Assembly (NCBI GenBank): GCA_025360015.1
Contig: JANYCZ010000029.1
Coordinates: forward strand, 124,001-188,000
Source of the DNA: Verrucomicrobiota bacterium
GTDB lineage: Bacteria; Verrucomicrobiota; Verrucomicrobiia; Verrucomicrobiales; Verrucomicrobiaceae
Direction of reading: 5' to 3'
DNA: 64,000 nt
Part shown: positions 1 to 8,381 of the stretch, piece by piece
Layout of the letters: every line of letters starts with the position of its first letter
Numbering within the stretch: position 1 is the stretch's first letter
Notes under the pieces: generated by a model
Database searches by the model: none
What the model was told of the DNA's origin: nothing
The model's input: the letters and a program-made list of their open reading frames with translations, nothing else
Translations under genes and position numbers: made by a program

Positions 1-431
1 TGCGAGCGAAGCTTCACCCGAAACACTGGCTCCTTGGCCGGCTTGGGCTTGGACGTGGAGGCAATCAGAGGTACGGTGGCGTTGGTGGTGGTGGTCAGCA
101 GCAGATCTGTCCTGCGGATGCGCTCGAACAACGTGGCGAGATACACATGCAGGCGGTCGGAGCGCTGGATGATCTGCTGCTCAAACTCGGCTTCAGCAAC
201 GGTTTCGAGCGTGGTGTTCTCCAGCGCGGTGGCGGTGGCGGAACGCGGGCGGTCCATGATCATGCCCATCTCGCCGAAGATTTCACCCGGGCCGATCTGG
301 GCGAGCGACTGGACGCCGTGAGAGGTGTTGATGGAGATCTCGACCAAGCCGCTGACGATGAAGTAAGCCTCTTTTGACTTGTCGCCTTCACGGAAAATGA
401 CCTGCCCTCGTTGAATATGCTCGGTTGCCAT
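1..431 (-). CDS. cyclic nucleotide-binding domain protein (3' end off window)
   Basis: Reads from an ATG at 431 leftward off the window edge, so only about the first 143 residues are present. The first ~110 residues form a cNMP-binding beta-roll of the CRP/FNR or PKA regulatory type. The phosphate-binding cassette is visible as FGEMGMIMDRPRSATATA, with the Glu and Arg that normally contact the cyclic phosphate and ribose. Past residue 115 the sequence turns Thr/Ala/Pro rich (a linker), so a further domain may lie outside. No DNA-binding helix-turn-helix is visible in the part seen, so it may be a stand-alone sensor rather than a transcription factor. It is the last visible gene of a minus-strand run, 53 bases after the DUF1080-like gene. 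Confidence 0.85.
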   Translation of the reverse strand, partial: MATEHIQRGQVIFREGDKSKEAYFIVSGLVEISINTSHGVQSLAQIGPGEIFGEMGMIMDRPRSATATALENTTLETVAEAEFEQQIIQRSDRLHVYLATLFERIRRTDLLLTTTTNATVPLIASTSKPKPAKEPVFRVKLRS

Positions 432-484
432 GAGTGCGGAGGATATGGGGTGGCCCTGCAAGGTCAAGCCCTAGGTCGGGGAGT

Positions 485-1132
485 TTAGAGACGCCGAACC
501 CGCACGTTACGAATGCGTGACAGCGTGGCATAGCTGGCGAATCCGAAGGGGAGGCATTTTTCAATGTCACCGGCCCGCAGGCCGAGCTTGCGGCCCTTGG
601 TGCTGGTGTTGACGAACAGCTTGTCGTTGATCCAGGCCCGCAGTTCATCATCTCGCACTTCGATGCGGACCTTGTGCCAGCGGTTGTTTTCAAACAAGCC
701 GTTGCCACGGGTGTTGTTCTCGCTGGCGTCCATGTCATCGATGCTGGAGATGCCCACCAGCGTGCCGCCCCAGCCGCCGACGACGAGCGAGACATGCGAG
801 CCGTTCACTGGAAACGTCACGGTGGCGAAGAAGTCATTGCCCTCCACACGCATGGCTTCGTATTCGAGGGTGTAGCGTGTGAGCGGCAGACCGGCGGACT
901 TCCATGCGTCAAAACGCACGCCGGTCATGGGCTGGCCGGGGTGCAGGGTGATCTCGCCGTCGCGGATCAAAACTTCGCCTTCGACGGGCATGCCGGAGGC
1001 TTTCCATGCCGGGGCAAATTCGGCAGAGAGCAGTTTCCATTCAAGGCGGGGCGCGGGACCGCAATGCGTGAGCATAAAAAAGAGGCAGAGCCATGCGGCC
1101 CTGCCTCCGAAAAGTTTGAGGGTGCTGCTCAT
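485..1132 (-). CDS. exported DUF1080-like (LamG-type fold) protein
   Basis: A 215-residue protein with an N-terminal hydrophobic stretch (about residues 10-22) followed by Cys24 in LTHC, an imperfect lipobox, so it is exported and may be a lipoprotein. The rest resembles the 3-keto-disaccharide hydrolase/DUF1080 jelly-roll: an initial WKLLSAEFAPAWKASG segment, a central VEGNDFFATVTFPV strand pair, and NNRWHKVRIEVRDDELRAWIN, typical of the family. Such domains are abundant in Verrucomicrobia and Planctomycetes and are linked with sugar binding or hydrolysis; I cannot assign a substrate. Its ATG shares one base with the upstream TGA (TGATG), implying translational coupling to the PQQ protein. 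Confidence 0.75.
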   Translation of the reverse strand: MSSTLKLFGGRAAWLCLFFMLTHCGPAPRLEWKLLSAEFAPAWKASGMPVEGEVLIRDGEITLHPGQPMTGVRFDAWKSAGLPLTRYTLEYEAMRVEGNDFFATVTFPVNGSHVSLVVGGWGGTLVGISSIDDMDASENNTRGNGLFENNRWHKVRIEVRDDELRAWINDKLFVNTSTKGRKLGLRAGDIEKCLPFGFASYATLSRIRNVRVRRL

Positions 1133-2541
1133 CAGCCTTTCACATCGTAGCAGGAGATGAACTCCTGATCACGCAGGTAGAGCTTGCCGTTGCTGATGAC
1201 GGGGTGCGTCCAGATTTTGCCCTTGGGATTGCGCTGAGAAGAGGTGGCTTCGAGTTTGAAGCTGCTGACTTCCTGCCAGCCCTTCTTGGAGGCTTCCACC
1301 AAGGCGACGGTGCCGTCGTTTTCACCGAGGCAGTAAAGCATGCCATCCGCACTGGTCACCGCGCCTTTGCCGATGCCCTTGTCCTGCCAGACGATGTCGC
1401 CGGTTTTGAAATCCTGGCAGGTCCAGCCGCCTTTGTCGGAGTGGCCGTACAGCAGGCCATCGATCAGAATCACGCCGCCATGGTGGTTGACCATGTTGGT
1501 GTTGGAATACACTTCAGTGACACTGCCGCCGTCGATCTTCACCGACTTGCAGCCGACACCGTAACCAGCGGCCACATAGACCTGGCCGTTGCTGAAGATC
1601 GGTGTCGGGATCACGGCGGTTTTGCCCGGGAACTCCGTCTTCCACAGCACCTTGCCCGTTTTGGACACACCGAGAATGCTGTTCATGAGCAGCTGCACGT
1701 ATTCGCGTTCACCCCCTTGGGTGATGGGAATGACTGAGGAATACTGTGCGTTTTCCGTCACGTCGCTGGTCTGCCAGGCGACTTTGCCAGTCTTCGCATC
1801 CAGTGCAGCGACAGCACCTTTGGCACCGCCGGGGGTAACAATGACGAGATCGCCATCCACGAGTGGAGATTCAGTGTAGCCCCAGCCTTGAACTTTGCCG
1901 CCGAGATCCTTGGTGAGGCTCTTTTCCCAGATTTTTTTGCCGGTCGCCGCATCCGCACAGATAATTTCACCGGTGCCGTTCGTGGCATAGACCATGCCGT
2001 TGGCGACGGCGGGGGTGGCGCGAGGTCCATCACCCCAGCCGTTTTTCAGAATCGGACCGACGGCGGTCTCCCACTGCTTTTTGCCGGTGGCAGTGTCGAT
2101 GCAGATGAGCTTCTCTTCGGCGTCGTACAATCCCAAGGTGTAGAGCTTGCCGCCGACCACGGCGAAACCAGAATAGCCGAGACCGGCCTCTGCATTCACC
2201 CACAGACGCTTCGGGCCACCTGCGGGCCACTTTTTGAGCAGACCCTTTTCCTTTGAGACATCGTCACGGCCCGGACCACGCCACTGCGGCCAGTCTCCCG
2301 GCGCGCCGCCTGCACTGCTGGAGCCGCCGCCAAGAAGCGCCTGATCCGCCTTGCTAAGGGAGGCGACTGCCAGGGTGAGCAGGGCACCGTTTTCACGCTT
2401 CAGGGTGACTTTGCCACCGGCGACGCTGACGAGTTCCGCTTTGATTTCGTGGGCACCTGAGGCGTCCTTCCAGATACGGATTTCGGCGCTGGCCCCGAGG
2501 ACAAGGCAAAGTGACAGCAGAACGGTGGTGGTGATCTTCAT
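1132..2541 (-). CDS. exported SHD1-domain / PQQ-type beta-propeller protein
   Basis: 469 residues. I take the ATG at 2541 because it opens a clean signal peptide (MKITTTVLLSLCLVLGASA, cleavage before EIRIW); a longer frame upstream lacks signal character. Residues ~20-70 resemble an SLA1 homology domain 1 (SHD1), common in PVC secreted proteins. From ~residue 85 there are repeated PQQ-like blades with motifs such as DTATGKKQWE, DAATGKKIWE and DAKTGKVAWQ, giving a BamB-like seven- or eight-blade propeller. No catalytic residues for a quinoprotein dehydrogenase are evident, so binding or scaffolding is as likely as enzymatic activity. It lies 95 bases after the TIGR03790 gene and is coupled to the next gene downstream. 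Confidence 0.85.
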   Translation of the reverse strand: MKITTTVLLSLCLVLGASAEIRIWKDASGAHEIKAELVSVAGGKVTLKRENGALLTLAVASLSKADQALLGGGSSSAGGAPGDWPQWRGPGRDDVSKEKGLLKKWPAGGPKRLWVNAEAGLGYSGFAVVGGKLYTLGLYDAEEKLICIDTATGKKQWETAVGPILKNGWGDGPRATPAVANGMVYATNGTGEIICADAATGKKIWEKSLTKDLGGKVQGWGYTESPLVDGDLVIVTPGGAKGAVAALDAKTGKVAWQTSDVTENAQYSSVIPITQGGEREYVQLLMNSILGVSKTGKVLWKTEFPGKTAVIPTPIFSNGQVYVAAGYGVGCKSVKIDGGSVTEVYSNTNMVNHHGGVILIDGLLYGHSDKGGWTCQDFKTGDIVWQDKGIGKGAVTSADGMLYCLGENDGTVALVEASKKGWQEVSSFKLEATSSQRNPKGKIWTHPVISNGKLYLRDQEFISCYDVKG

Positions 2542-2636
2542 GGTTGGTGAGTGTGGACGACTGGTATCAAACGGGCAACGAGGGCGTTGTTTTAGCACAG
2601 ACTGCCACTTTCGCCTTATTCTATGGCATGGAGTTT

Positions 2637-4268
2637 TCACCCGCCCATGTCCTTGAGCAGGGATTCGGCGGCAATCCTTGAGGGCTGTTCTTTGAAGCGG
2701 TCGTCTTTGAGCACGTCGCGAAGCAGGATGCGTGCGGCATCGGCTTTCTCACTGCGGCGGAGCATTTCGGCGCGGTACAACCTCAGGCGCAGCAGCTCGG
2801 CGGCGTCCTTCGTGGTGGATTCGGCATGTTCGAGCAGGTCGAGGGCCTGAGGGAGTTTGGACTGGAGGGCGGAAAGCAGAGCGGTGAGTTCGAGGAGGCG
2901 CGGTCTTTGACGCTTCTCGGCGAACTCGGTGAGCGCGGTTTTGATGTGACCGTCCGGTTCACCCGCGAGACGTAGCATCATGCCTTGATAGAGAGCGTAG
3001 TCGCGGTCGGCACCTTCACCGAGCTTCGCCCCGATGCCTTTGCCAAAGGGACGGTAGAGGGGATCTCCCAGGACGACATTCATCCATGACAGCGCGGGCG
3101 TGGCATTCCATGCGGCCTCGCCGACGGTGAAGCCTTCGAGGAGGCGCCTGTTGAAGATGTCAAAGTGCAGCGTGAGCGCGAGGTAGGGCTCAAACACATT
3201 GCCAAAGGTGACGGCGGCCCCGTGCGAGAGCAGCGGACCGGCCCAGGCCTTGTCATGAGCGCGGATGATGCTGGCACTGAACGAATGCAGATGGCAGGCG
3301 ATGGCACCGCGTTTGAAATGAAAAGTGGGTGAAGCCAGCGCGCCGGAGATGTGATCGGTGTACCAGCCGAAGTAGAGAATCGTGTCCGGCAGCGGCCAGC
3401 CCTCACGCAGCACGGCTTCGGAGCGGTCGATGAACACGGGGATGCCGGCGCGGCGATAGGCGTCGGCGCTGTTTTTGAGCCAGTCCTCCCCTTCCTGATA
3501 CGCGCCGGGTTTTTGAGCGAGATCAATGACGGCGCGTCCCAGCAGGCCGTTTTGCTCAGCATCAAGGGCATCGTCGATCATGCGCTTCACCGTGGGATCA
3601 TCAGGTCCGTCCAGCCTGCCGACGATCAGCAGTCCGGAGGAGTTTTGGGCATAGGGAAAGCGCGACTGCTGGTCGAAGTAAGGGTTGCGCAGACCGCCTT
3701 TGACGGGCGGTTTGGTGAGGCCGAGCACGGTCAGTTCGGAATCGACGCTGGCCTCGTCTTCCTCCGACTGCTTGGGCTTTTGTGCCGCACGGCGGATTTG
3801 AAAAGGGACGCCGCGCATGAGCACCAGCACGCGCACTTTGCTGGACAGGGCCATGGGGGAGGGGATGCCATCGCCCGTAAGCGACTTGCCTGGCGCGGGC
3901 AGTTCTGCATGCCACCAATGACGGGACTCAAAGAGGTGGAGAAGCGGGCCGCGCAGCTGGGCTTCGAACTCACCGCGTGAGATGGAGTCTTCCTGCGAGC
4001 AGCGCAGTCCGATGACGCGCTCCTTGGGGATATGGCGTTTGGCTGCGTAGTAGGCGGCGAGCTCTGCGGAGCCGGGAAAGTCTGGATTGAAAACGACGGC
4101 GGTTTCGGCGGCGGCATCCCAGTCGGCAATGAGCTGGGCGTGGGCGGAAAGGGTGAGAAGAAGGAGGATGCAGAAATGACGAATGAATGACGACGCCTGA
4201 AGTGCTGCCCGCATAGGAGCAACGTGCGGCTCGTCATTGCTCATTTCTGCCTTCGCAAATCTGCTCAT
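2637..4268 (-). CDS. TIGR03790 family exported protein of unknown function
   Basis: About 543 residues. The N-terminal half carries the pattern of TIGR03790 proteins: NPDFPGSAELAAYYAAKR near the start, then a region around GIPSPMALSSKVRVLVLMRG. The C-terminal third (from ~residue 420) is alpha-helical and TPR-like. The start is uncertain. ATG 4268 gives a 4-base ATGA overlap with the upstream gene, while ATG 4214 gives a normal signal peptide (MRAALQASSFIRHFCILLLL, ending AHA). The signal-peptide codons coincide with an inverted repeat at 4170-4250. The family has no known biochemical role; its export and its place between a hydrolase and PQQ/DUF1080 proteins suggest a secreted function. Confidence 0.8.
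   Translation of the reverse strand: MSRFAKAEMSNDEPHVAPMRAALQASSFIRHFCILLLLTLSAHAQLIADWDAAAETAVVFNPDFPGSAELAAYYAAKRHIPKERVIGLRCSQEDSISRGEFEAQLRGPLLHLFESRHWWHAELPAPGKSLTGDGIPSPMALSSKVRVLVLMRGVPFQIRRAAQKPKQSEEDEASVDSELTVLGLTKPPVKGGLRNPYFDQQSRFPYAQNSSGLLIVGRLDGPDDPTVKRMIDDALDAEQNGLLGRAVIDLAQKPGAYQEGEDWLKNSADAYRRAGIPVFIDRSEAVLREGWPLPDTILYFGWYTDHISGALASPTFHFKRGAIACHLHSFSASIIRAHDKAWAGPLLSHGAAVTFGNVFEPYLALTLHFDIFNRRLLEGFTVGEAAWNATPALSWMNVVLGDPLYRPFGKGIGAKLGEGADRDYALYQGMMLRLAGEPDGHIKTALTEFAEKRQRPRLLELTALLSALQSKLPQALDLLEHAESTTKDAAELLRLRLYRAEMLRRSEKADAARILLRDVLKDDRFKEQPSRIAAESLLKDMGG
4170..4250. repeat. inverted repeat over signal-peptide region
   Basis: The arm at 4170-4193 and the inverted arm at 4231-4250 share GCAGAAATGA (10 bases) and AATGACGA (8 bases), interrupted by a 4-base length difference, around a loop of about 37 bases. 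Both arms belong to the AATGACGAA-rich family also seen at 14840, 22989/23099 and 25822. The element lies inside the 5' end of the TIGR03790 gene and encodes part of its leader. Confidence 0.6.
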
Positions 4269-5047
4269 GACCATTCCAGCTTGAGGCCGTCATAGGCGAT
4301 GTTTACTCCCGGCGGCAGCTTTGGGTCTTCCTCGGCGTGCATGATCTCGCACTGGATGTGGGTGAACCAGGTCTGACGCGGCTGGAGCTCGCGCTGCACG
4401 GCCAGGCTTTCCTCAAAGCTCATGTGCGTGGGGTGCGGCGTGTGGCGCAGGGCGTCGATGATGAGGGTATCAACTCCGCGCAGCAGTTCCAGCGCCTCTG
4501 GCTGCAGCGTCTTGCAGTCGGGGATGTAGGCGCAGAGTTTGTTTCCGCCGCGTGAGAAGAGATAGCCAATCGTGTCCACTTTGCCATGCAGCACGGGCAG
4601 GGGAGTGACGGTCGTTTCGCCCAGGTGAAACGGGCCGTGGACTGGCTTGGGAAAGGGCTTCAAGTAGCCGCGATAACGGTTCTCGCCATTGAAGGCGTAA
4701 GTGAACATGCGCTCCAGCACGGCGAGACACTCCGGCGTGCCGTAGATGGGCATGAAATGATCCGCTTCGGTGGTGAAACGACGCAGATCATCGAAGCCGG
4801 TGAGGTGGTCCATGTGCGGATGCGTGAAGATCGCAGCATCCAGGCTGCGGATGTTTTCGCGCAGGCACTGCATGCGGAAATCCGGCCCCGTGTCCACCAC
4901 CCACGCCGCCTCCGACGTATGGAGGTAAACGGAGCTGCGCAGCCGCTTGTCCTTGGGGTCGGTGCTGCGGCACACCGCGCAGTCACAGCCGATCACGGGA
5001 ATGCCGACCGAGGTGCCGGTGCCGAGGAAGGTGAGCTGCATTTGCAT
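4265..5047 (-). CDS. MBL-fold metallo-hydrolase, PhnP-like
   Basis: 260 residues from ATG 5047 (ATG 5041 equally possible). It opens with the beta-strand MQLTFLGTGTSVGIPVIGC typical of PhnP-type phosphodiesterases. The metal-binding motif is THPHMDHLTGFDDLR (HxHxDH), with later ligands in LPVLHGKVDTIGYLF, IPDCKTL and a C-terminal FTHIQCEI. An early Cys-rich segment (CDCAVC) also occurs in PhnP, where it binds structural zinc. The likely reaction is hydrolysis of a cyclic phosphodiester such as phosphoribosyl-1,2-cyclic phosphate. No phn genes are nearby, so the substrate is open. It is first in the minus-strand run and overlaps the next gene by ATGA. Confidence 0.85.
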   Translation of the reverse strand: MQMQLTFLGTGTSVGIPVIGCDCAVCRSTDPKDKRLRSSVYLHTSEAAWVVDTGPDFRMQCLRENIRSLDAAIFTHPHMDHLTGFDDLRRFTTEADHFMPIYGTPECLAVLERMFTYAFNGENRYRGYLKPFPKPVHGPFHLGETTVTPLPVLHGKVDTIGYLFSRGGNKLCAYIPDCKTLQPEALELLRGVDTLIIDALRHTPHPTHMSFEESLAVQRELQPRQTWFTHIQCEIMHAEEDPKLPPGVNIAYDGLKLEWS

Positions 5048-5202
5048 GGAAGGCGAAGGTGGTATCCTTCCAGTGGTAGCCACGATTTGAAACTTTCACA
5101 GGACGAGATGCAGCGAAATAAGACCGCCTGATATTCTTTGCCCCCACAATGCGACATTTTTCTCGACTTTCCTCTGTCGGCTCAGTCAGATTCTGCTTCC
5201 CA

Positions 5203-5982
5203 ATGAGTGAATTCATCAATCCCTATGCCCCGCCTGCCGCCGAAATTGTAAGTCCGGCTCGAGATTCGCTCAGAACCGGTACGATCCTGTCCAAAGCGTG
5301 GTTGATTTATCGGGAACGATTCGTGGTGATCGCGTTCACCATCATGCTGATCTGGGTTCCCTGTGAGCTGTTGAGCAGCTACATGGACGCTTTTACCTTT
5401 GGAGAAGATGACTTGCGAAAGTCTCTCAAGTTCAGCCAGTTTCTCGACAACATCTTTGGCATCATCGCCACGGCAGGAGTGATCCATGTGGCGCTTTATC
5501 ACAACTCGGGCAGCCAGGTGAGCACTGGCCAGGCGTTTGTCGCAGGCTTGCGCAATTGGCCAAAGATGTGGTGGACGAACTTTCTCAGCACCATCGTTCT
5601 TGCTTTCTCACTGCTGTTGCTGGTGGTGCCGTTTTTTTACCTGTTCCCAAGGCTGGCGCTCGCTGAGAGCGTGGTCATGAGTGAAGGCCTCTCTGGCAAC
5701 GCAGCCCTGACACGAAGCCAGGAACTTGTTCGGGGACGCTACTGGCAGATGACGGGCATCTTGCTCATCCTTATGGTTCTAATCTTCCTTCCCATGGCCC
5801 TCCTCATAGGTTTGTCTGCTTTGGACATCATGTCTGACCATTGGATCGCAGATGCTGCAATGAGTGTCGTCCTCGACATCATGTCCGCCTTTGGCACCGT
5901 TTGCCTGTTCTGCGCGTATGAAGCCTTCTCTAAGCGAGGGGACAACCCGGCTGAGAAGGGTTCGCAGATATTACTTTCCTGA
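5203..5982 (+). CDS. multi-pass membrane protein with N-terminal NPYAPP motif
   Basis: 259 residues from ATG 5203; the in-frame ATG at 5149 would add a non-conserved Ser/Phe-rich leader. The opening FINPYAPPAAE is a short motif seen at the N-terminus of many PVC-group membrane proteins. About five or six hydrophobic segments follow (roughly residues 38-60, 85-105, 130-155, 182-206, 218-240), including FLSTIVLAFSLLLLVVPFFY. The arrangement resembles the membrane domain found with glycerophosphodiester phosphodiesterases (DUF975/YciC-like), but no catalytic residues are visible. Function unknown. It diverges from the MBL-hydrolase run and converges on metX. Confidence 0.7.
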   Translation: MSEFINPYAPPAAEIVSPARDSLRTGTILSKAWLIYRERFVVIAFTIMLIWVPCELLSSYMDAFTFGEDDLRKSLKFSQFLDNIFGIIATAGVIHVALYHNSGSQVSTGQAFVAGLRNWPKMWWTNFLSTIVLAFSLLLLVVPFFYLFPRLALAESVVMSEGLSGNAALTRSQELVRGRYWQMTGILLILMVLIFLPMALLIGLSALDIMSDHWIADAAMSVVLDIMSAFGTVCLFCAYEAFSKRGDNPAEKGSQILLS

Positions 5983-6009
5983 GCGACCGGTTAGTCTCGG
6001 CTCGGTTCG

Positions 6010-7215
6010 TTACTCAACCTCCGGCACCGGACGGTCCACGGAGCCCTTGTTCCAGCGGCCATCCAGGGTGAACGAGAGATGCGGGGTGTAGAGCTGGGGT
6101 TCGAGCAGGAAGGAGTCGTGACCTTTGTCGGAGTGCACGGTGATGTGCATGTTGGAAACGTCGGCTTTTTCGAGGTGGCTGACGAGTTCGGCCTGCTCCT
6201 CGGGGTAGAAGCAGAAGTCACTGTCGATGCTGAAGACGAGGTAGTGCTGCCCGGCGGCGGCGCTGCGGGCAAACAGCTCGGCATACGTTTTCACTCCGGC
6301 ATCGCCGAGGGGATCATAGCGCAGCCACATGTCGGCGATGCGCAGGTAGGTGTTGGCATCAAAGCGTTTCACGAATTTTTTGCCCTGATGCAGCATGTAG
6401 CTTTCCACGTTGTGCTGCACGCGGTACCACGAGAGTGAATCACCGCCGGCCTTCACATCCTGGCGCGCGCGGCGCTCAATGGCATCGAGATGCACAAAGG
6501 TCTTGTGGCTGATCATGCGGGCGAGCGCGAGGCCATACTCGGGGGCTTCGCCGTCATAATAATCACCACCGCGGAAGTGAGGGTCGTTTTCAATGGCGAG
6601 CACCTGCTCGAACAGTGTGAGGCGCGTCAGCACGGTGGTGCGGCAGCCGCTGGCGATGGGGACGACGAGTCTGGCGCGCTCGGGGTGAAGGGTGGCGAGA
6701 TTGATCGCCAGCAGGCCGCCGACGGACGCACCCATGACAGCGTGGAGCTGCTGGATGCCGAGGCTGTCGAGCAGGGCGAGCTGGGACTTCACGACATCGC
6801 TGGTGCGGACCTCGGGGAAGGTGCTGCCGTATTGTTTGCCGGTGGCGGGATTGATCGAGGCCGGACCGCTGCTGCCGTAGCAGCCGCCGAGGTAGTTGGC
6901 GCAGATGATGAAGTAGCGCTTGGTGTCCAGTGCCTTGTCCGGGCCGATGAACAGATCCCACCAGCCATTGTGAATGTCTTCGGTCCAGCGTTCATCGGTG
7001 CCAGGCACTTCACATGTGACGCCAGCGGCGTGCTGGCTGCCGGAAAGAGCATGAAACAGCAGGATGGCGTTCGACTTGTCAGCATTGAGCTTGCCGTAAG
7101 TTTCGTAGGCGACCGTGATTTCAGGCAGCTGCGCGCCGGAGGCGAACGTGAAGGGTTCTTTGACGCTTCCGGTGTGGAAAAACTTGGTTTCTTCTGTTTT
7201 GACGGCCTTTGACAT
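6010..7215 (-). CDS. metX: homoserine O-acetyltransferase
   Basis: 401 residues from ATG 7215, matching the family length of about 370-400. MetX acylates homoserine in methionine synthesis. The alpha/beta-hydrolase triad is visible: nucleophile Ser164 in MGASVGG, Asp333 in DSDFCFYPEEQ, and His366 in SDKGHDSF. Other signatures are the oxyanion region LLFHALSGSQHAAG and CANYLGGCYGSSGP. The choice between acetyl- and succinyl-CoA depends on a few active-site residues I cannot call firmly; acetyl is the default for this subfamily. It stands alone, diverging from the gene at 7392, with no O-acetylhomoserine sulfhydrylase in the window. Confidence 0.93.
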   Translation of the reverse strand: MSKAVKTEETKFFHTGSVKEPFTFASGAQLPEITVAYETYGKLNADKSNAILLFHALSGSQHAAGVTCEVPGTDERWTEDIHNGWWDLFIGPDKALDTKRYFIICANYLGGCYGSSGPASINPATGKQYGSTFPEVRTSDVVKSQLALLDSLGIQQLHAVMGASVGGLLAINLATLHPERARLVVPIASGCRTTVLTRLTLFEQVLAIENDPHFRGGDYYDGEAPEYGLALARMISHKTFVHLDAIERRARQDVKAGGDSLSWYRVQHNVESYMLHQGKKFVKRFDANTYLRIADMWLRYDPLGDAGVKTYAELFARSAAAGQHYLVFSIDSDFCFYPEEQAELVSHLEKADVSNMHITVHSDKGHDSFLLEPQLYTPHLSFTLDGRWNKGSVDRPVPEVE

Positions 7216-7391
7216 GTGGCGCGGAAGAAACAGGGTTTTGGAGATGCGGCAAGGCGGATTGCTCGCTGTGAGAGCTTGGATGGCCGCTTGCTGGAAGTTT
7301 GGAGCAATGGATGGTTGGTGGCTGGCGTGAATGTGCTTTGGTACCGCTGGCCATGGTTGGATTCCCAGCCGCCAGTCTCGCCCCACTCTCC

Positions 7392-8330
7392 ATGCTCGAT
7401 CCCTTTGCCACTCTCGAAGAAGCAGGTTTTTCTCTGCGGCGGAGTGGCGGCGTGGATCGGCTGGCCGGGTGGTCGCCGGAGTTGATCGCGGGCCTGGACT
7501 GGTCGCGTCTGTCAGAGCTGGCGCGCGCGATTGCGGCGGAGGCAGGGTGCGAACTGGCGGGATCACGCATCATGCCGGACGGGGCGGTGCTCTTTGGCAT
7601 GATCGAGGAGCCCAAATCTGCGAAGGCTCGGCGGGCGATGGTGAAGATCGTCCCATGGAATGAATGGGGTGCCACGCCGGAGACGGTGCAGCGCTTTGCG
7701 CAGGAGGTGCGCACCGCGCGAAACACCCGTGGCATTTTGATCGCGCCGGCGGGCTTCAGCCCGGCGGCACTGAGCACGGCGCAGGAGCTGCGTATCGAAG
7801 CCGTGGATGCGGTGGCGCTGGACGCCGCAGTGCGGGCCCTGCCAGGAGATAAAAGTGATTTTCTCTTCGTCGTCACGACTGCGGGAGACTTCGCCACGCC
7901 CACCTGCCCGATCTGCATGAAAAAGCTGCAGCGCATTGAGCAGGAGTCTTTGGAGCTGCCTTCACGCACCATCGATATGGACGGACTCATTGCCGACAGC
8001 GTGGTCTGCGACCGCCTGGAAGTGGCTCCGGGCTGCGAAGTGACGTTTTTGCAGGAGGTGCGGGCGCGCTCGCTCACGGTGGCGGGCCATGCCTCGGGTG
8101 ATTTCGTGTGTGAAGGGCCGGTGACCTTGGAAAAAGGCGGCACTTTGTCCGGCACGGTGGCGGCGCGGTCCCTGGTGGTGCGCGATGGTGGTGAGCTGCT
8201 GGGGCAGTTCCGCATTCTTGAGGGCAAGCTGGGCTCCTTTGTGAAGCCAGCCGTGCGCTGGTACTGGCGCTGTGCGGGCGCGGACGGGCAGAGGCAGTGT
8301 GCCGGGGTGATTTTCGAGCCACATGAGTGA
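7392..8330 (+). CDS. Mrr-like endonuclease-fold region fused to a bactofilin-like domain
   Basis: 312 residues from ATG 7392 (earlier in-frame starts exist at 7353 and 7299). Residues ~30-150 resemble the Mrr_cat restriction-endonuclease fold: MPDGAVLFGMIEEP, then VKIVPWNEW where catalytic members have a Q/ExK strand, then RGILIAPAGFSPAAL and RIEAVDAVALD. The acidic catalytic pattern looks degenerate. CPICMKKL (172-179) is a CxxC pair. From ~195 to 285 there is a repetitive beta-helix of polymer-forming cytoskeletal (bactofilin) type, with turns DGLIADSVVCDRLEVAPGC, ARSLTVAGHASGDFVC and GTLSGTVAARSLVV. I infer a polymerising protein with a nucleic-acid-related or regulatory head; activity is unknown. 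Confidence 0.65.
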   Translation: MLDPFATLEEAGFSLRRSGGVDRLAGWSPELIAGLDWSRLSELARAIAAEAGCELAGSRIMPDGAVLFGMIEEPKSAKARRAMVKIVPWNEWGATPETVQRFAQEVRTARNTRGILIAPAGFSPAALSTAQELRIEAVDAVALDAAVRALPGDKSDFLFVVTTAGDFATPTCPICMKKLQRIEQESLELPSRTIDMDGLIADSVVCDRLEVAPGCEVTFLQEVRARSLTVAGHASGDFVCEGPVTLEKGGTLSGTVAARSLVVRDGGELLGQFRILEGKLGSFVKPAVRWYWRCAGADGQRQCAGVIFEPHE

Positions 8331-8381
8331 GTCGCGAGATCGTTCTTGGCACGCAGGGTCCGGCTGTGGCATGTAACGGCC

